Below, one piece after another: positions 54,230-64,000 of a stretch of DNA of 64,000 nt. A program made the translations under genes and the position numbers. The stretch is taken from assembly GCA_024721245.1 (NCBI GenBank), contig CM045556.1:4818337-4882336 (forward strand), in the 5' to 3' direction. Below the pieces are notes generated by a model that saw only the letters and a list, made by a program, of their open reading frames with translations, did not search any database and had not been told where the DNA came from. The DNA is from Mitragyna speciosa. Its lineage: Eukaryota > Streptophyta > Magnoliopsida > Gentianales > Rubiaceae. The first letter of the stretch is position 1. Each line of letters begins with the position of its first letter.

Positions 54230-56729
54230 ATTGAGAGGAGAGAGTTGGAGATTAAAAAAAAAAAAAAAACTTTATTATTCCCTCCTAAGAAAAAGAGTGA
54301 CGCGTATCGTAGTTAAAGTACACATATCACTGTCTTAATTACTGTAATATTGGATTAACAATAAAAAGTGAAGCAATTAGACAAAAAAAATAAAATAAAA
54401 TAAAAAGTGAAGCAAAATAGTGTAATACTGGTGTATTACAGTTAATTAGATAGTCCAAATCACTCATTCACTATTTAATTTTGATCCATATTATTGACAA
54501 GTACAGTGTTCCGTAGCAAAAAGTATTAAGGTTTTTCTTCTTTATTATAAATTGTGCATTTTGACAATTTTATGTTAGTTAGAGAAGAACCTAATATAAT
54601 TTCTCTAATTAAAATTACAAGTGCCCAAATTCTTAAAGAACTAGGTTGCTATCTACACAAGATCGCCAAAACCAAATAACTATTTTTTTTTTATTTGGAT
54701 ATAGTTCATTATTTTCTCCTCTTCTGCATGTTATAAGAATTATGATTTGGACACAACAATTGTCTATTTTTTATTATATTAATAATTCGAGAATGCTAGT
54801 TCGGCAAAAAGACTACTTTGCTAGACGAGAAACTTTAATTTTCAGCTTCAGGTATGAAGTCTTTAATTTGCTACCTGCCAAAGGATTGGAACCGATTCAC
54901 TATTGACATGTTGGTCAATTTTGATGAAATTACAATTTTTTGCAGAGGAGAAATTACCGTAACAGCGTAGAATGTCTTAGAACAAGCAAGAATATGGCAT
55001 TAGTAGGGGGAAAAAAAGAGATAAAACAAGAACTAACTCGACAAATGATTAATTAAAGATCAATACATACTTTCACAAAATTTGATCATTTCGCAGAACA
55101 TTTATCCTACAAATAAATCATCGCACTTTGTCATCACTAGGTATCTTATGTATAGAATTCTATCCATTGGATATTTTTACACTATGTAATCGAAAGAAAT
55201 AAATATAATAATTTTAGATGCAATTCTCGCGCATATACTATGTTATTTATTAGGTGAAACTTCTTCATAAGATGACTTCAATGAAATTTTCGATTTTCAA
55301 GGAAACACCGCATGCAGTTATTCTATAAAGTTGAAAAGAGATGCATATGCAACCAAAATTAGACGGCAAAGATGAATGCATAAAGCAATTAAAAAATAAA
55401 GTTTTAAATCAGAAGAAATTAAAACGTATTGAAAAAGAAAATGGAAAATATCTTTAACGTGCATATGTATAAATATGGTATTTACTGACCTTTAAGAAAA
55501 AGTCTTGTTATCTCCTTATTTCATTTTCAATGCACCCACAAAAAAAATATCAGGAGGAAAGAAGACTCACATCAATTGCTTGTACATTATTTGTTTTTAT
55601 TTAATTGGCTGAATTTGTATACAACAATGTAAGTGTTTCTTAAATGAAAATGACTACTTAATTTAGCTATGGTAATAATTTGATATCAATGAGCTCTATT
55701 TCAAGGACTTATCTTCACTTCCATTGTCAGTATTAGCTCTTACTGACCTACAATGAATTATTCCTTGTATATTCACTCTTCTAGCTTTCATTCACATCTA
55801 GAAATATAGCAAGGTATTGAAATGTACCCAAGAAAAACTAGAAGCATAAAACTCTCCAAAGACCAAAATTGGACCGTCAATATTTAAGCTGGAACTCCTC
55901 AATTTTCAGCCAATTTTTAGTAGATAGAATTTTTAGTAACTAACATTGACTTATGATTTTGTATTTGAGGCCAAGGATATGCATTTCGTTTATAGAAACC
56001 AAAAGGCATTATTTTATCTTTTAGTAGTTTGTGCATTCTAATATTTGTGTTAGTTGGAAAAGAAACTGACACAATATTCACTATTTCTTCTAAAAGGGGC
56101 TCAAATTTGTGAAAGAACATTGGCTGGCCATTTTCATATTGTGTAACGGATCAAAGCCTAGCAAATGCCTATTTGATAAATATCAAACACCTATACAGTT
56201 TATTCTTCTCTCAAGAAAATTCTTGAATTGAATGGGTCCACGGGTGGAGCCGTGGACCATGTGGTCCATAATTAATCACATTGTCAGTGGCTCACCTGTG
56301 ACATACCAGTGGCCCACTACTTTAATGATTGTGAATCACAAGGTTCATAACCTCACCCATGAATCCAGTCCATCTAAACATGGTTCCCTTCCTCATTAAC
56401 TATTTAAAAATGTTTTTACATAGCTTGAGTTTATGAATATTTTATTTTTCTCTTATCTTTTCCATGTCTTATTTTTAAGATATTTAGAAAAACTGCACCT
56501 ATTTCACCTAGCTTAAATTTTATGCATGTTATTTCGAGAAAGAGACAACTATGACCATCGTAAAATTTGTAACTAAGTTGAAAATAATTAAGTATGTGAT
56601 ATGCTATTGGAAAAAAGATGGAGTCATGTTTGTATATCCTGATGAATTTTAAATATTTGTTGGCAGACGAAATTAGGGCACATATTTAATTTTAGGGACC
56701 ATACAAATTTTAGTACCTACCAGTGATAA
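54230..56729. repeat. 5' flank of the PPR-D unit
   Basis: Homologous to 29234-31765 (PPR-C) and to the PPR-B flank. Shared landmarks: CATCACTAGGTATCTTATGT, AATTTGATATCAATGAGCTC, GGCTGGCCATTTTCATATTG. A stretch at about 56220-56400 (GGGTCCACGGGTGGAGCCGT) is absent from the PPR-C copy and may be a small insertion. No gene seen. Confidence 0.82.
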
Positions 56730-57085
56730 CACAATCCTAAAAGTGGTAAAAACTGTTCTATAAATACAACTTGTACCATCAAACCTCAGTTCTTCATAAA
56801 GATGCAAGAGGACATTACAAGGGAGTTTCCTTTTCTTCTAGTGCCAACAAGAGTGTGCTTGATCAATGCTTATGAATCCAACATGTAGCTTGCACAAGAC
56901 TAGGTCAAAGTTGCAGTCATGGATTTAAATGATACTTCTACCATGATTCAGTATCAAAACGGTATGCAATTAATTACATAAAAAGTTACACAGCCAAATT
57001 CGTACCGGGTGAACACGGTTACAAAGGAAGCCAGATTTTAAAGCCATCTCTAGTATGATTCAATTAGGGAATGTCCAAAATATGT
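56730..57085 (+). repeat. Segment duplicated at 40780-41165
   Basis: Same order and orientation as 40780-41165. It links the PPR-D/PPR-E junction with the spacer left of PPR-D, as expected if units were duplicated in tandem. Non-coding. Confidence 0.88.
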
Positions 57086-57679
57086 TAAAATGAAGTAACA
57101 AGAAATAATCAACTGTCAGAAGAATCTAACTCAAATAGCAGTTGGCTTAACTCCATCAAGTGCTCAACTAGACTACACTGATCAACTTGAGTCAAGCTAG
57201 TATGATTGCATACTCGTATGGCAAGCTTCCGAGCTCTATATATTTTATACTTCAAAAACATTTCTTATGGTGTATATAATTACCAAATCAACCATGGCAG
57301 GAGACCTTAATTGCTGCTTTCCCAAGACTTGAACACAAGTGGGGTTAACATTTAATTAGATAGTTGGGTTGAGCTTAATCTCCACTTGGAGAACTTGCTA
57401 GAGTTAGAGAATTACAGTTTTTAACTTATGTCGAGATCTCCATGAACAAATGGGTTGTATGCATGGATATCAGGCGGACAAGGATCAGCTTCCACTGCAT
57501 AAGAAACACATAGATTTCCTTTAGCAGTCTCGCTTTACTAAGGCCATTTATCATCATTACACTGCATGCAGAAACACTTAGATTTCCTTCAGCAGCCTCG
57601 CTTTACCAAGGCCATTTATCATCATCACACAACAGGCCACATCAGGATACAATCCTTCATTTGAAAGGTCTATAAACAT
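57086..57679 (-). repeat. 3' flank of the PPR-E unit
   Basis: Contains TAGATAGTTGGGTTGAGCTT (near 57356), shared with 15578. About 57430-57500 is a fragment of the fossil PPR tail (on the minus strand ADPCPPDIHAYNPFVHGD), the remainder of which is deleted here. The run GCAGTCTCGCTTTACTAAGG repeats at 57523, and a variant at 57592. No gene. Confidence 0.78.
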
Positions 57680-59501
57680 TTAACCATGGGGCTTGGAAGA
57701 GAACTTTAGAACCGTATCGAGAAGATTAGGATTGTTGCCTTCAGTGGGAGCAAAATTCAGTAACATCGATAAGGTGGATGAATCAGGGGAAAATCCTTTC
57801 CCAATCATCTCCTCAAGAACAACTTTTGCCTCTTCACATTCACCCGCTTTAAGAAATCCACGCACAATGGTATTGTATGTACGGTCGTTTGGCAAACAGC
57901 TATCTTCTTTCATTTTCATAAGAAACTCCATAGCCTCCTTTAGCATTCCTTCTTCACAAAGTCCTTTTATCAGTGCAGTGTAAGTTACAACACTGGGACA
58001 CAATCCTTTGTTAGAAAGACTTCGAAAAATACTTAGCGCAACCTCAAGTTTCCCAAATTTGCAAGAACTGTGAATGACAATGTCGAACATGGTAATGTGA
58101 AGTTCTATGCCATTACTTTCCATATTCTGTAAGAAAAGCAATGCGTCATCAATATGTCCATTTCTCGACAAACCGTCTAACATGACACAGTATGTATAAA
58201 AATTGGGTTTTAGTGCAGCAGCTTGTATCTCATTGAAAACATGTTTTGCAGTCACACACCTTCCCACCCTAAATAGGCCCTGCAAGACTGTGTTATAAGT
58301 AACGATATCAGGTATCAAACCTGTAAGTGGAATTTCTCTGAAGAGATGCATAGCTTTGTCCACTTCCATTTTCCTGAAATATCCGCTAATTAAAATATTA
58401 TAGCAGAAAATACCTGTACTGGGTTTTCCAGCATTCATTAGATCAAAAACTTTTTTGGCATTGTCCATTCGGCCCTGCAAACAATATCCATCTAGTAGTG
58501 CAGTGAAGGTGATGGTAGAAGGACTCTTACCGCGTTTAATCATGATACCAATGAGTCCCCCTGCTTCATTGATATTTCCTTCCTTACAAAGCGCATCAAC
58601 CATCATGGTATATGTATAGACATCTGGAGAAATATTAAAATGAATCATCCCATCCCATAACTTTTTGGCTTCCTTCCACCTGCCATTATTGCATAACCCT
58701 TGAATCAAACAACAATAAGTGATGATATCTGGAGGAATACCCTTATCAATCATCACGGAGAAAACGGAAAGGGCTTCATCAACCTTCCTATCCTTGCACA
58801 AGCCGTCAATGATAGTGTTGTAAACAATAGTGTTCGGTTTGCACTTCCCTCTTTCCATTATCCTAAGAAATTCAATGGCTGTGCTAGTGTTTCCAGCCTT
58901 GCACAACCCATCCATAACAGTCCCATATGTTTATCATCAAGTTCACATAGCTTTTCGTATATTATTTCCTAAATAATTCTTGTGCCTCGGGAATTTTCTG
59001 TGCTCGAAAGAGCCCTTTAAGTAACGTGTTGTAGGTGGTAGTATCGGGCACATAACCGCGCTTGAAGAATGAGCCCAGAACAGAAAAGGCACAGTCCATC
59101 CTATTCGAGAGGCAGTAACAATTAATGGCAATACTCATAGTATAATGATTAATAGGAATTCCACCCAAGAAACACATATCTTTGTATATATAAATAGCGG
59201 CAGAATATTGCTTCATTTTCACTACGAGGCCAAGCAATCTGGTGAAATCAAGAACAGAAGGCAGAGGCCTCATTCGGACCATCTGCTCGTAAAAACACAT
59301 GGCATCAGCAATACCACTAATATTATCACAGAAATCTCCAGATTTAAACAATGATACACTATCAAGACGAGAGCCCGAAGAAAAAGAAGCCTCAGAATTA
59401 ACTCCTGGGGCGTCGTTGCAATTGAAAGAAGAAAGAAATGGTAGGCTGGCATTCCCAGTACCATCAGCAGCAATTGAAAGGGAAGCAAGGTTTTTCCTCA
59501 T
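57680..59501 (-). pseudogene. PPR-E: RFL-type PPR gene broken by two 1-bp deletions
   Basis: The 5' part (59501-58962) encodes about 179 aa identical in layout to PPR-B/C/D: presequence, FKSGDFCDNISG, and motifs 1-3. It stops at TAA (complement of 58962-58964). The 3' part (58915-57680) encodes 411 aa from MDGLCKAGNTS to FSSKPHG, covering motif 4 onward. Alignment with PPR-C shows two single-base losses: one near 58965 (ATTATCTTCC has become ATTATTTCC) and one near 58932. Together they do not restore frame. The rest is well preserved, so the breakage is recent or could be an assembly error. Pairs readable by eye for motifs 5-14 include ND, CD, TS, TG, ND, NN, CH, DS, TN and ND. A TATA-like TATAAAA lies about 115 bp upstream. 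Confidence 0.9.
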
Positions 59502-59613
59502 CGTTGTTGTGTAACTACAAGTATAGCAGTAGTAGCAGTGGCAGTTGAAATTCGAAATCTGCCGGCGATGTGCAAATTGCCCAAATTGATTTCACCTTTT
59601 AAGTGGTTTTGGT

Positions 59614-59620
59614 TTTATAA
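59614..59620 (-). promoter_or_regulatory. TATA-like element upstream of PPR-E
   Basis: Minus-strand TATAAAA in CTCAATTATAAAACC, the best match to a TATA box among the units. It is about 115 bp before the ATG. Confidence 0.5.
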
Positions 59621-59639
59621 TTGAGAGGGAACTAACGAA

Positions 59640-60005
59640 CTCTGGACGCTGTCAGTTTGCTTAGCTTCTTCGTGATTTCATAGGCTTTCCCACCCTTTTA
59701 TAATGGGAGCACTTGGCTCAGGCCCCGACATATTGCCCCTGCACAATACCGACATCAGCCACCTCAAAGCTTTAGGTTTACCTGATTAGTTGAAGTGAAA
59801 AGGCTCCATCTTTACCGAAAGAACCTATTCGGAAAGAACTTACCCAAACCGAACATTCTTCTCTTGTTTGTAGGGAGGAACTATTGAATCGGCCATAGCG
59901 GAGCGCTTCTTCAGTGATCTGATCACAATCCAATTCAGTTAGATTTTGTTGCTTCCAAAGCTTCCCATGGGCGGTTCTACGATGGTTTGAATCACACATC
60001 ATCCT
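59640..60005 (-). other. Exon-like stretch of unknown origin upstream of PPR-E
   Basis: On the minus strand 60002-59778 is open and gives a peptide with protein-like composition (HGKLWKQQNLTELDCDQITE, then EEALRYGRFNSSSL), followed by TTTGGGTAAGTTC, a good 5' splice site near 59845. It is absent from the other PPR units. It may be an exon of another gene or of a mobile element. I do not recognise it. Confidence 0.35.
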
Positions 60006-60054
60006 ATATTTATTTGGATTTTTTTAAACTATATAAATCATCATATCTAACTAA

Positions 60055-60690
60055 CATAATCCCTTGGGATCCTGTGGGATTAGGATTAGTTATCCTGGTG
60101 AAGTGTACATGAGATAAAAAAATTTAGATAAATTTAACCTTATCCTTATCTTATAATCAAAATTAATCTGTCTTCTTTTCAAATTTTCTCTATAACTAAT
60201 ATGCCTAATAAATCTTTATTACAAACTTTGATTTGTTTAAAAATACCATTTTTTATTCCTATTTTATTTTATTTATATAAAATACTATTTTTTATTTATT
60301 GCATTTATACTATTGATATGATAATTCTTATAATACTATTTGAATATTATTTGTTGAATTACCAAATAAAAACAGTAAATTATCTAATCTTCGTATTTAT
60401 ATTTTAGCATATTATAATTCTTAAATATTATTAAAATTTATTTTGAATTACCAAATAAGTATAATTACAAAATTTAGGGGCACTTTAGATAATCTAAAAT
60501 GATAATCTAGTCTTCAATCAAATATTGGATGACTCATCTTAGGATTTAACCTACCAAATCCATTACCAATCAAACACAGGACAGGTGGGATTGTGAATCT
60601 TGGGATGACTTATCCCAAGATTATTAATCTTGAGATGAGTCATCTCATCCTATCATATCCGTGAACCAAACGAACCCAGGAATCGAACTG
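60055..60690. mobile_element. MITE-like element, boundaries uncertain
   Basis: The left part reads GGGATCCTGTGGGATTAGGA and the right part contains nested inverted repeats (TCTTGGGATGACTTATCCCAAGA, with inner arms separated by only a few bases) and ends TCCGTGAACCAAACGAACCCA. That right end is of the kind seen in plant MITEs. No target duplication could be fixed. The middle is very AT-rich. Confidence 0.45.
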
Positions 60691-61994
60691 ATGAAAATAG
60701 AAAAGAGCTCGACCTAAAAAAAATGCCACATGTTCTTTTTTTTAGAGATGTAATTGGTGAGAGGGTGTAATATTTGTGTAACACTAAAAAGTGTATCAAG
60801 AATTTAATTAGTATAATATGAGTGCAGATAGTACTTTGCCATTATATTTTGATCTATATTATTAATATAAGCATGATGTCAGAAAGTATTATTCTTTTCC
60901 TTCTATTGTACATCGTGCATTTTAACAATTTTATATTACTTAGAGAAGGAAGTGACATAATTTTCACTGATCAAGACCATAAATGCCCAAATTTTTAAAG
61001 AACTAGACTGCCATCAGCAAGAGCTAATAATTATTTTTATTATTTGGACAAGATTCAATCTTTTCTCATCTCCTGCACGTAACTAATATTATTGATTTGT
61101 AATCCTGTATGGTAAATGATATGTATCTCATTAATAGTAGGCAAAAGGTATCAGGTTTTTCTTTTATTGTAGCTTGCACATTCTGACATTTTATGCTAGT
61201 TAGAAAAGCAACTGTACAATTCTCAAGAGTTATATCTACATGTACTTAAATTTTGAAAGAAATAGGGGCTGGCCATTTTCATCTTCTACAACAGACGAAG
61301 GCTTAAGCAATGCCTTAAAATTTTGATAAATCTCAAATACGTATACATTTTATTCTTCCCTCGTCAATGGCTTTAAGATATTTGACATAGCTTTGGGTAA
61401 AGTAAACATTTTATTCTTCTCTCTCATCCTTTCCATGTCAATATGTTTGAAGTCTTTGGCAAAATGGCACAAGTTTCACCCAACTTGAAATTTATGCATG
61501 TTATTTCCATCAAAAAGACACCTATGGCCATAGCAAAATTTACATTATGGTTGAACAAGAATTGTAAAAATTTATACCAAAATGTAAGAGTGTGACAACA
61601 ATACGTATACCAACATACCCAATTTGAAAACCCATACTAAAGTTTCTCCAACTGAAGATCACCCCGTAGAAGGTCTGAGCTTATTTTATATTAATTGAAA
61701 ATAAACATTTTTTCATTTTTCTCATAATGTTCTTTAGAGCGTACACCAAATGCTTGACGTAAAGAGAAAGCACGGGATATGTATAAATAATATTGAAATT
61801 AATCAAAATTTTATAAAATTTTAAAAAGAAAAGAAGCAAACTGATTTTTGTTTCAAATATTTGACGTATCAAAGACATGATTTCGTGCATAATAAAAAAT
61901 ATCAATTGAAGGGGTACGTTAAATTTGTTGCCCCCCCTTCAAATGATCAAATCATGGTTTTGTCCCTCTTGGTCATTTAGTCCCATTAATTTTA
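60691..61994. repeat. 5' flank of the PPR-E unit
   Basis: Homologous to flanks of the other units (GGCTGGCCATTTTCATCTTC near 61268; ATGTATCTCATTAATAG near 61120) with deletions. From about 61555 it matches 34500-34900. No gene seen; the ORF 61681-61905 is AT-rich and unsupported. Confidence 0.75.
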
Positions 61995-62947
61995 GGAAAA
62001 ATTTCTTATAAGAGCAGTGGAAGTTTTGTAACAAATAAAGAGGGCGGAATTTTTGTATAATTTCTATAGAGGGCGTTACTAACATATACCTAAATATATT
62101 AATTTTTTAATTAATATTAAAATAGAATTACAGTTTATTCATCTTTCCAAGGTAGATAAATAAATTGTTTACAAATTCTACTTCAGTTACTTTTAGAAAA
62201 TCAATTTCATTTTGATTCCCACTGGAATTAATTATTAGAAAAAAAAAGTCCATCTTCATAAAATTAGCACCTTCGGAATTTTGCGCCCAAACTTTTGAAC
62301 TAAAATTAAAAAGAAATTGATTTTATAATTTTGAGAAGATGATTAAAAGTGCCAATATATTTTTATTTTTGAATAAAAACTCTAATATTTATAAATTTTT
62401 TAAAAAATTGATTACATTTTGATTTTGGTTTCAATTGGCCTATTAAAAAAGGTTCATTTTTAAAAAATCATCTCATTCATTGTTTTTGCCGACCACTTTA
62501 GATCAAATTTAGAAGAAATTAATTTTACTACATTGAGATGATGAATAAAGATGCCAATATACTTTTTTCTCCTTTTTGATTAAAAACTCTAATATTTATA
62601 AATTTTCACAAAATTAATTTTATTTTGATTTTAGCTAGAATTGACAGTAAAAAAATGTCCATTTTCAAAAAATGTCCCCTTCATAATTTTGTGTTTGAAC
62701 ACTTTGGATCAAAAATTTAAAATAAATTGATTTTACTAATTCAAGATGATAAATTATAATGCATATTTATTATCAAAAACACTAATATTTAGGTAAATAA
62801 CCCAATTATATTATTTAAAAATAATATTATATTTTTGTAGATGAATTTATATGTCTTTAGTAATAACGCCCTTTATAGAAATTATGTGAAAGTTTTGCCC
62901 TCTTTATTAATTACCAAACTTCCACCAACCTTATAAGAAATTTTCCC
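61995..62947. mobile_element. Second MULE-type element (953 bp) with internal tandem repeats
   Basis: The ends GGAAAAATTTCTTATAAG and the complement GGGAAAATTTCTTATAAG begin inverted repeats of about 100 bp, including shared AAAGAGGGC and ATTTCTATAxAGGGCGTTA. The target duplication is a perfect 9 bp, TTAATTTTA, at 61986-61994 and 62948-62956. The paralogous segment at 34896-34910 shows the site without the element. The interior holds three degenerate direct repeats of about 205 bp, listed separately. No transposase. Confidence 0.92.
62197..62800 (+). repeat. Three degenerate ~205-bp direct repeats inside the second MULE
   Basis: Units start near 62197, 62403 and 62609. Each runs from an AATTxATTxxATTTTGATT phrase, through a TCCATTTTxAAAA-like phrase and ATTxATTTTACTA-like phrase, to AAAACTCTAATATTTATAAA (in the third, AAAACACTAATATTTAGG). 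They are diverged from each other, so the array is old. Confidence 0.8.
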
Positions 62948-62956
62948 TTAATTTTA

Positions 62957-63109
62957 ATGCTTTAGTTATTCATACGATTATAATTCTCCTTACTAAACTT
63001 CAATTAATCTATCGTTAAGTTAGCCAAGTGAGTTGCATCTATTCGTAGTATTAAGGAACACTCTCATACTGTAATATAAAGTAGTTACAAATCGATAGAA
63101 TTTTAATGT
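62957..63109. repeat. Continuation of segment duplicated at 34905-35040
   Basis: Matches the PPR-C unit downstream of the MULE site (GTTATTCATACGATTATAAT against GTTATTCATACGGTTATAAT). No gene. Confidence 0.8.
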
Positions 63110-63397
63110 TTTTGTGACAATTATACCTATTAGCAATGGATGCATTACTTGTGCAGAGTTTAATCTACATCTAGTTGAAAACAATCCAAAATCAATTGAA
63201 TACTTGAGCATTAGAAACTAGCACATATGGTCGAGACCAAGACAAACTTTCCTAAGATTGAAGCTGCAATTTTAGCCTTAAATTCCACAGGCAGAAGTGT
63301 TTGGTTCGCTTGTTTCCCCAATAATGTACTGCTTACTGTACAATCTGACATCACTCAATGAAAGTTGATCTTTTATTCTCAAAAAAAAAAAGAAAAA
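63110..63397 (+). mobile_element. Short LINE-like 3' tail
   Basis: This stretch is missing from the homologous segment at about 35060, so it was inserted. Its 3' end, TGAAAGTTGATCTTTTATTC followed by an A-rich run (about 63380-63400), is typical of plant L1 3' ends. The preceding 150 bases include a short protein-like frame (PKIEAAILALNSTGRSVWFA). No target duplication could be fixed. Confidence 0.5.
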
Positions 63398-63655
63398 AGA
63401 AACTTTCTATTGGTGGCGCAAACACAGGAATTCTGCATTTGAGGTCAAGAGATTGCGTTGAAGTAAAATTTGATTAAGTAAAATTAAATTAAGTTATCTA
63501 TGATTAAAATGAACACAGAAATTATAAGACGTAAATTTTTTTTTATGCTTGTTGTTTTGAACAAAGAATCAATTATTTTTGGAAGCATCGTTAACTTAAT
63601 AATTATTTAATTGACACCCTAGAAAAGAATGATAGTCATAAAAGTTTATAAACCA
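63398..63655. repeat. End of segment shared with 35060-35275
   Basis: From TTGAGGTCAAGAGATTG on, matches about 35060-35275 and stops at TTATAAACCA. Non-coding. Confidence 0.75.
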
Positions 63656-64000
63656 GGCAGTGTCAGGACGAGTGATAAGAAGATACTGTAAGCTGCCAAC
63701 TGTCTGACTGGTACAGAGTCGCATTCTGCAGGAGGAGAACCTATCATGAAGTTGCTAAGTGAAGAGGAGAGTTGCTAGTGGTGTCTGAACTAGGTTTAGA
63801 ATGGTCCATATTGTGCTTGGCAAGTATATCCAAAAGATATTTTTGCTGAAGTTAGACGTAGGCCCCCTTGGACAAGAAGTAACCTCAACACCAAGAAAAT
63901 AAGATAAAGCACCGAGATCCTTGATCGAGAATCGAGAACCCAATTGATGAACAAAACGCTTGAACGACCAGATCATCACTCCCCGTAAGGAGGAGATCAT
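63656..64000 (-). pseudogene. Ty1/copia reverse transcriptase fragment, runs off the window
   Basis: On the minus strand from the window edge the frames read LLLTGSDDL (just after the YVDD catalytic site of copia RT), FVHQLGSRFSIKDLGALSYF and LGVEVTSC, then in other frames AKYLLDIL-like and TVGSLQYLLITRPDTA. Those are the conserved blocks that follow YVDD in Ty1/copia RT. Stops and frameshifts break it. Similarity ends abruptly at about 63656, where the duplicated PPR-unit sequence begins, with no LTR at the join. Confidence 0.88.

Noticed and set aside
58915..58962. Intron in PPR-E joining the two ORFs
   Set aside because: The gap is under 50 bp, lacks GT...AG limits, and alignment with PPR-C shows simple 1-bp losses instead.

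Overview
The window looks like nuclear DNA of a flowering plant, most likely a eudicot. It is AT-rich, and its main genes are long, intronless P-class pentatricopeptide repeat (PPR) genes of the Rf-like (RFL, fertility-restorer-like) type. These sit among plant-style transposable elements: a Ty3/gypsy chromovirus, Ty1/copia debris, L1-type LINEs, a SINE, MULE-type foldback elements, MITEs and solo LTRs. I cannot name the species from sequence alone, and no bacterial, organellar or viral genome organisation is visible.

Five RFL-type loci lie on the minus strand. PPR-A (1665-3572, 635 aa) is the most divergent and has a broken tandem copy of its 3' end (650-1122). PPR-B (17095-18912, 605 aa), PPR-C (27334-29151, 605 aa) and PPR-D (51982-53805, 607 aa) are intact close paralogues. 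PPR-E (57680-59501) is the same gene broken by two 1-bp deletions. B to E lie in repeated segments: each gene carries a recognisable 3' flank with a fossil PPR piece and a shared 5' flank with a TATA-like element followed by several kb of homologous AT-rich DNA. The cluster therefore grew by tandem segmental duplication of a gene-plus-flanks unit, later spread apart by transposon insertions. The proteins begin with Arg/Ser-rich, acid-poor stretches, as expected for mitochondrial import. Their base-specifying residues (positions 5 and 35 of the motifs) differ more than the scaffold does, which fits RFL proteins binding different mitochondrial transcripts.

Layout: 1-3.6 kb, PPR-A and its partial duplicate. 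5.4-7.0 kb, a probable copia-type solo LTR holding a MITE. 7.0-10.8 kb, a decayed plus-strand LINE split by a 1187-bp near-palindromic MULE with a perfect 9-bp target duplication. 11.1-11.5 kb, a SINE with a 14-bp target duplication. 12.1-13.5 kb, a 5'-truncated minus-strand LINE with a 15-bp target duplication, next to an unidentified gene relic. 15.4-23.5 kb, the PPR-B unit with two GAGCTCG-rich repeats upstream. 23.5-26.1 kb, an inserted exon/intron-like segment. 26.1-35.3 kb, the PPR-C unit carrying the first of three LTR-like elements of one family. 35.3-44.2 kb, transposon-rich spacer with a DEAD-box helicase fragment and two more members of that family. 44.3-56.7 kb, the PPR-D unit, whose 3' flank is split by a 6.4-kb chromovirus. 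56.7-63.65 kb, the PPR-E unit with a second MULE. 63.65-64 kb, a truncated copia reverse transcriptase running off the end.

The only genes likely to make working products are PPR-A to PPR-D. Every transposon coding region here is broken. I found no tRNA, rRNA or CRISPR feature and no previously undescribed biochemical system. The most interesting biology is the RFL cluster and how it has been duplicated, recoded and remodelled by insertions.
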